From the NCBI RefSeq assembly GCF_003383615.1, contig NZ_QNUL01000010.1:62001-126000 (forward strand): a stretch of 64,000 nucleotides of DNA. Reading direction: 5' to 3'. Source of the DNA: Dyadobacter luteus (lineage in GTDB: Bacteria > Bacteroidota > Bacteroidia > Cytophagales > Spirosomataceae). This document shows, piece after piece, positions 62,301-64,000 of this stretch. Position 1 is the first letter of the stretch; each line of letters begins with the position of its first letter. Below the pieces are notes generated by a model. It saw only the letters and a program-made list of their open reading frames with translations, ran no database searches and was not told the origin of the DNA. The position numbers and the translations under genes are program-made.

Positions 62301-62354
62301 CTGGTTTATCCTCAATCGAGATCCTTCCTTGGAGGAATTCAAGTAACCTTTTAA
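59331..62354 (+). CDS. SusC/RagA-family TonB-linked outer membrane transporter
   Basis: A 1007-residue SusC-type transporter that starts the third locus. Signal peptide MLKKILALCLLLTVILSATNKADA, carboxypeptidase-regulatory-like domain (VSGTVYDEKGEGIPGASVAVKG), TonB-box region EEVVVVGYGTQRKVETTGS, plug (VAQGLQARVSGVQI, VRIRGVNSINGSSEPLYVIDG, VEVLKDASASAIYGARAANGVV) and barrel ending in RIYVSANNLFTVTKYTGFDPEV. Expression is probably controlled by the divergent zinc-ribbon LacI-type regulator. Confidence 0.95.
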   Translation: MLKKILALCLLLTVILSATNKADAQNISVSGTVYDEKGEGIPGASVAVKGTQKGTLTSVDGTYTIDVTPDAVLVISFVGYLKEEVPVRNKSKVDVTLKADTKALEEVVVVGYGTQRKVETTGSIASVKAEELTQLPITNVAQGLQARVSGVQINQNSGAPGGNISVRIRGVNSINGSSEPLYVIDGIQISNGGGINDVSPLSTINPNDIESVEVLKDASASAIYGARAANGVVLITTKRGKSGKTNVSLETYYGVQKVAKTMDVLNAAQFAQLENETFKDNSYPDPASLGEGINWQKEIFKAAPIQNYQLTISGGNEKTQLSMSANYFKQDGIILSSGFDRASYRLNLDHYISSKIRVGTSITGSISNNKGVNSGSQTIGDGGVVTESILGAAIGAPPTLQPYKEDGSIYPFAEQGNGRYREVTNPLGFTSIKRNRNLKRALINLYGEYTIAPGLTYRASFNADVDSRLHDDYSPISIVAVRDRNDNSGSGTKYNRNFLNVLHESILTYSTKISEHHSLKFTGVFATQSEKLNENSISATGFPNDATQNNALEVAQNRTVKSYRSLSRLDSYMGRVNYGFKDKYFLDLTARIDGSSPFGANHKYGFFPAASAAWRVIEEPFMKSQNFVSDLKLRGSVGLSGNAASLGSYQSLPLVSASGGYNIDNAYLTAIGPTRIANPDLKWEQSTQTNIGLDASFLNNRISLIVDYYYKKTNDLIYVKGLPLSSGYPSITGNFGSLENKGLEFATNAVILDGSLKWTVNGNITFNRNKMLSLDGGTTLERFVTNYTILQVGQPIGMFKTYVFDGINQTGETITPGYDGRVGGHKVKDLNGDGTIDSHDQIITGNPNPKFIYGFSTNLNYKRFDLGAFFSGTYGNDIYNASRLSFESPLGQRNQFIGILDRWTSENPSNQYVSPAVASRLPISDYVVENGSYLRLKNLMLGYTLPTLKGVNRIRIYVSANNLFTVTKYTGFDPEVNTYAGSTTQIGIDNLVYPQSRSFLGGIQVTF

Positions 62355-62358
62355 GAAC

Positions 62359-63864
62359 ATGACGAGCATGAATATTTTCAAAAAGTCGATATATAAAATT
62401 GTCCCTGTTATCACGCTTGCCTTAGGAATGGGAGCTTGTGAGTTGGATGAGCAAGTATACTCTTCGATCTTCATAGACAATTTTTACAAAACAGCTTCAG
62501 ATGCGGAAAAAGGTCTGCTTTCAGTTTATGATGCTATGGGGAAATTATACGGTGGCCCTGCTGCAACAATGGTTCCCGATTACGCTGCGGATCAGGTTTA
62601 CCCGAGAGGCGTAGTAGGCCGAAATTCTCTGACACTTTTCACTTTTGAACCCACATACACCGTACAGAAAAGTGCGGGCAGGACTAATGAGTCACCACAG
62701 GAGCTATGGAGCGCATCCTACGCAGGCATTGAAAGAGCTAACTGGATCATTACAAAGGTTCCAGATGCATCCATGGATGAAACCCGTAAGAAACAAATTA
62801 TAGGAGAAGCCTATTTCCTGCGTGCGTTCTACCACTGGACTGTAGCAAAAAACTTTGGTAACGCAGTTGTTAAAACATCGCCAAGCTCATCTGAATCTGC
62901 TGCTTACACCGGGATTAGTTCTAAAGCTGATGTTTATAAACAAATTTATGCCGATTTAGATCAGGCTACTCAATCGGGTCTCCTATCCTATCCGGCAGTT
63001 GCCAAAGGGCGTCCTTCCCGTGAAGCGGTAAGCGCACTCTATGCTAAGGTTGCTCTTTACAATGAAGATTGGACCAAAGCACTGGAAAAAGCTAATGAAG
63101 TAATTACCTCAGCTAAATACTCATTATTGCCCAATGTATTGGATGTCTACAGTTATTTGAAAGAGGATGCAGCTAGAGTCGAAAATATCTGGGCGTTCGA
63201 AGTTGACCCAATCAATCCTGGCACAGCTCATCAGTTGGTGGGCTTATGTGGCCCTACGGGCAGTAATGGGGTTGAGTACGCCAGAACCTCCTACGGCTCC
63301 ATGTTTGCTTATATGGCATTTTTCAAGTCTTTCGATCCACAAGATAAAAGGAGGCAGTTAATGGATACCATGTACCTTGGTAAAAATGGTCAATGGGTTC
63401 CTCAAAAAAGCATTACTCCCATAACCACAGAAGGAGTGTTAATCAAGAAATATCAAGATCCGGTGTCAACAACAGGATTTATACCCAACATTCCTATCCT
63501 ACGCTACGCAGATGTAGTCCTTATAGCAGCTGAAGCAGAAGCGCAACTGAACGGAAGCTCTGCAAAAGCTTATGAATACATTAACCTGATCAGAAAAAGA
63601 GCCGGATTAAAAGATCTTGCTACAGGACTTTCCAAAACGGCCTTTGTTGACGCGGTGATACAGGAACGCTCCTTCGAGTTTTTTGCGGAAGGCGACCGCT
63701 GGTATGATCTCACGAGAACAGGGAAATTCTTAACAGTTATTCCAAAGGCTGTCAATAGCGTTTATCCAAACCGCCCGGTACAAGCGAAACATAAATATTT
63801 TCCAATTCCTCAGGATGAGCTTAATGCAAATCCAAGACTGGAGCAAAATCCTGACTGGAAATAA
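62359..63864 (+). CDS. SusD/RagB-family nutrient-binding lipoprotein
   Basis: The 501-residue partner of the third SusC, four bases behind it. The signal MNIFKKSIYKIVPVITLALG ends in lipobox GMGAC; the start may be ATG 62359 or the ATG three codons later. Markers include AYFLRAFYHWTVAKNFGNAV, LYAKVALYNEDWTKALEKANEVI, LRYADVVLIAAEAEAQLNGSSAKAYEYINLIRKRAGL and RSFEFFAEGDRWYDLTRTGKF, ending in KYFPIPQDELNANP. It is shorter than the other two SusD proteins here. Confidence 0.95.
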   Translation: MTSMNIFKKSIYKIVPVITLALGMGACELDEQVYSSIFIDNFYKTASDAEKGLLSVYDAMGKLYGGPAATMVPDYAADQVYPRGVVGRNSLTLFTFEPTYTVQKSAGRTNESPQELWSASYAGIERANWIITKVPDASMDETRKKQIIGEAYFLRAFYHWTVAKNFGNAVVKTSPSSSESAAYTGISSKADVYKQIYADLDQATQSGLLSYPAVAKGRPSREAVSALYAKVALYNEDWTKALEKANEVITSAKYSLLPNVLDVYSYLKEDAARVENIWAFEVDPINPGTAHQLVGLCGPTGSNGVEYARTSYGSMFAYMAFFKSFDPQDKRRQLMDTMYLGKNGQWVPQKSITPITTEGVLIKKYQDPVSTTGFIPNIPILRYADVVLIAAEAEAQLNGSSAKAYEYINLIRKRAGLKDLATGLSKTAFVDAVIQERSFEFFAEGDRWYDLTRTGKFLTVIPKAVNSVYPNRPVQAKHKYFPIPQDELNANPRLEQNPDWK

Positions 63865-63887
63865 TTGAACATTCGACTATTGTACCG

Positions 63888-64000
63888 ATGCTAAAATCCA
63901 TTATCCTTTTACTACTATCTCACTTACCTCTGCTTGTATTAGCGGAGGTTAAAAGTGATGGTAGAGGAAAAGCGTATAGTGTTGCATCTCAAACTGAGTC
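63888..64000 (+). CDS. Start of a secreted protein, cut by the window edge
   Basis: An ATG at 63888 opens a frame that continues to the window end (about 37 codons). It reads MLKSIILLLLSHLPLLVLA followed by a polar segment, a clear export signal. Lying 23 bases after susD in the same direction, it is probably the next gene of this glycan locus, such as a secreted hydrolase. The product cannot be identified from this fragment. Confidence 0.6.
   Translation, partial: MLKSIILLLLSHLPLLVLAEVKSDGRGKAYSVASQTE

Overview
The window comes from a Bacteroidota chromosome, most likely the order Cytophagales (a Dyadobacter/Spirosoma-type relative; this is inference from gene content). The evidence is three SusC/SusD outer-membrane nutrient-uptake pairs, Bacteroidota-only families (DUF4403, DUF2027-Smr, an OmpA protein with a beta-barrel front half, an S16 with a long acidic tail) and repeated TAnnTTTG promoter elements in place of E. 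coli-type -10 boxes. Apart from one AT-rich gene, base use is fairly even.

Positions 1-23 kb are mainly housekeeping. In order: the heptose epimerase HldD (LPS core); a lone sufB (Fe-S assembly) closed by a perfect palindromic terminator; a KefB-like cation/proton antiporter; a PLP-dependent deaminase/desulfhydrase; an RluD-type pseudouridine synthase with a GNAT acetyltransferase; the minus-strand translation operon rpsP-rimM-trmD; an OmpA-family protein; the RNase P RNA (minus strand, about 11338-11751); a minus-strand run of envelope or unknown genes (VWA membrane protein, DUF2279, DUF2027-Smr, DUF4403); fabG and a divergent SDR; a small ABC ATPase/membrane pair with a glycosyltransferase-like gene; and a sterol-desaturase-type hydroxylase.

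Positions 23-42 kb are mixed and accessory. They hold a Tat-exported glycosylasparaginase, two GH29 alpha-L-fucosidases (24.4 and 41.3 kb), a markedly AT-rich 1020-residue protein joining an HD phosphohydrolase-like domain to an Hsp90-type ATPase, a 96-bp tandem repeat array that seems to have grown from the 3' end of a hybrid histidine kinase gene, a thioredoxin-like protein with a CxC motif, several small stress or unknown proteins, a degraded IS30 transposase, a TonB-dependent receptor, and a Crp/Fnr regulator followed by a perfect FNR-type box in front of a DUF4345 gene.

Positions 42.8-64 kb are a block of polysaccharide utilisation loci. A minus-strand unit has susC, susD and a two-domain esterase-like hydrolase, with a GH76 mannanase-like gene upstream. 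A plus-strand unit has susC, susD and a Tat-exported sugar isomerase-like protein. A third plus-strand susC/susD pair runs off the right edge with the start of another secreted protein. A LacI-type regulator with an extra N-terminal zinc ribbon sits between the second and third units. A shared operator-like palindrome (TATCGG-N-AACGTT-N-CCGATA type) upstream of the first and third susC genes suggests it controls both. With the two fucosidases, the block points to use of fucose- and mannose-containing glycans.

The best candidates for new biology are the AT-rich HD-Hsp90 protein, the 96-bp hairpin repeat array next to it, and the zinc-ribbon LacI regulator with its operators.
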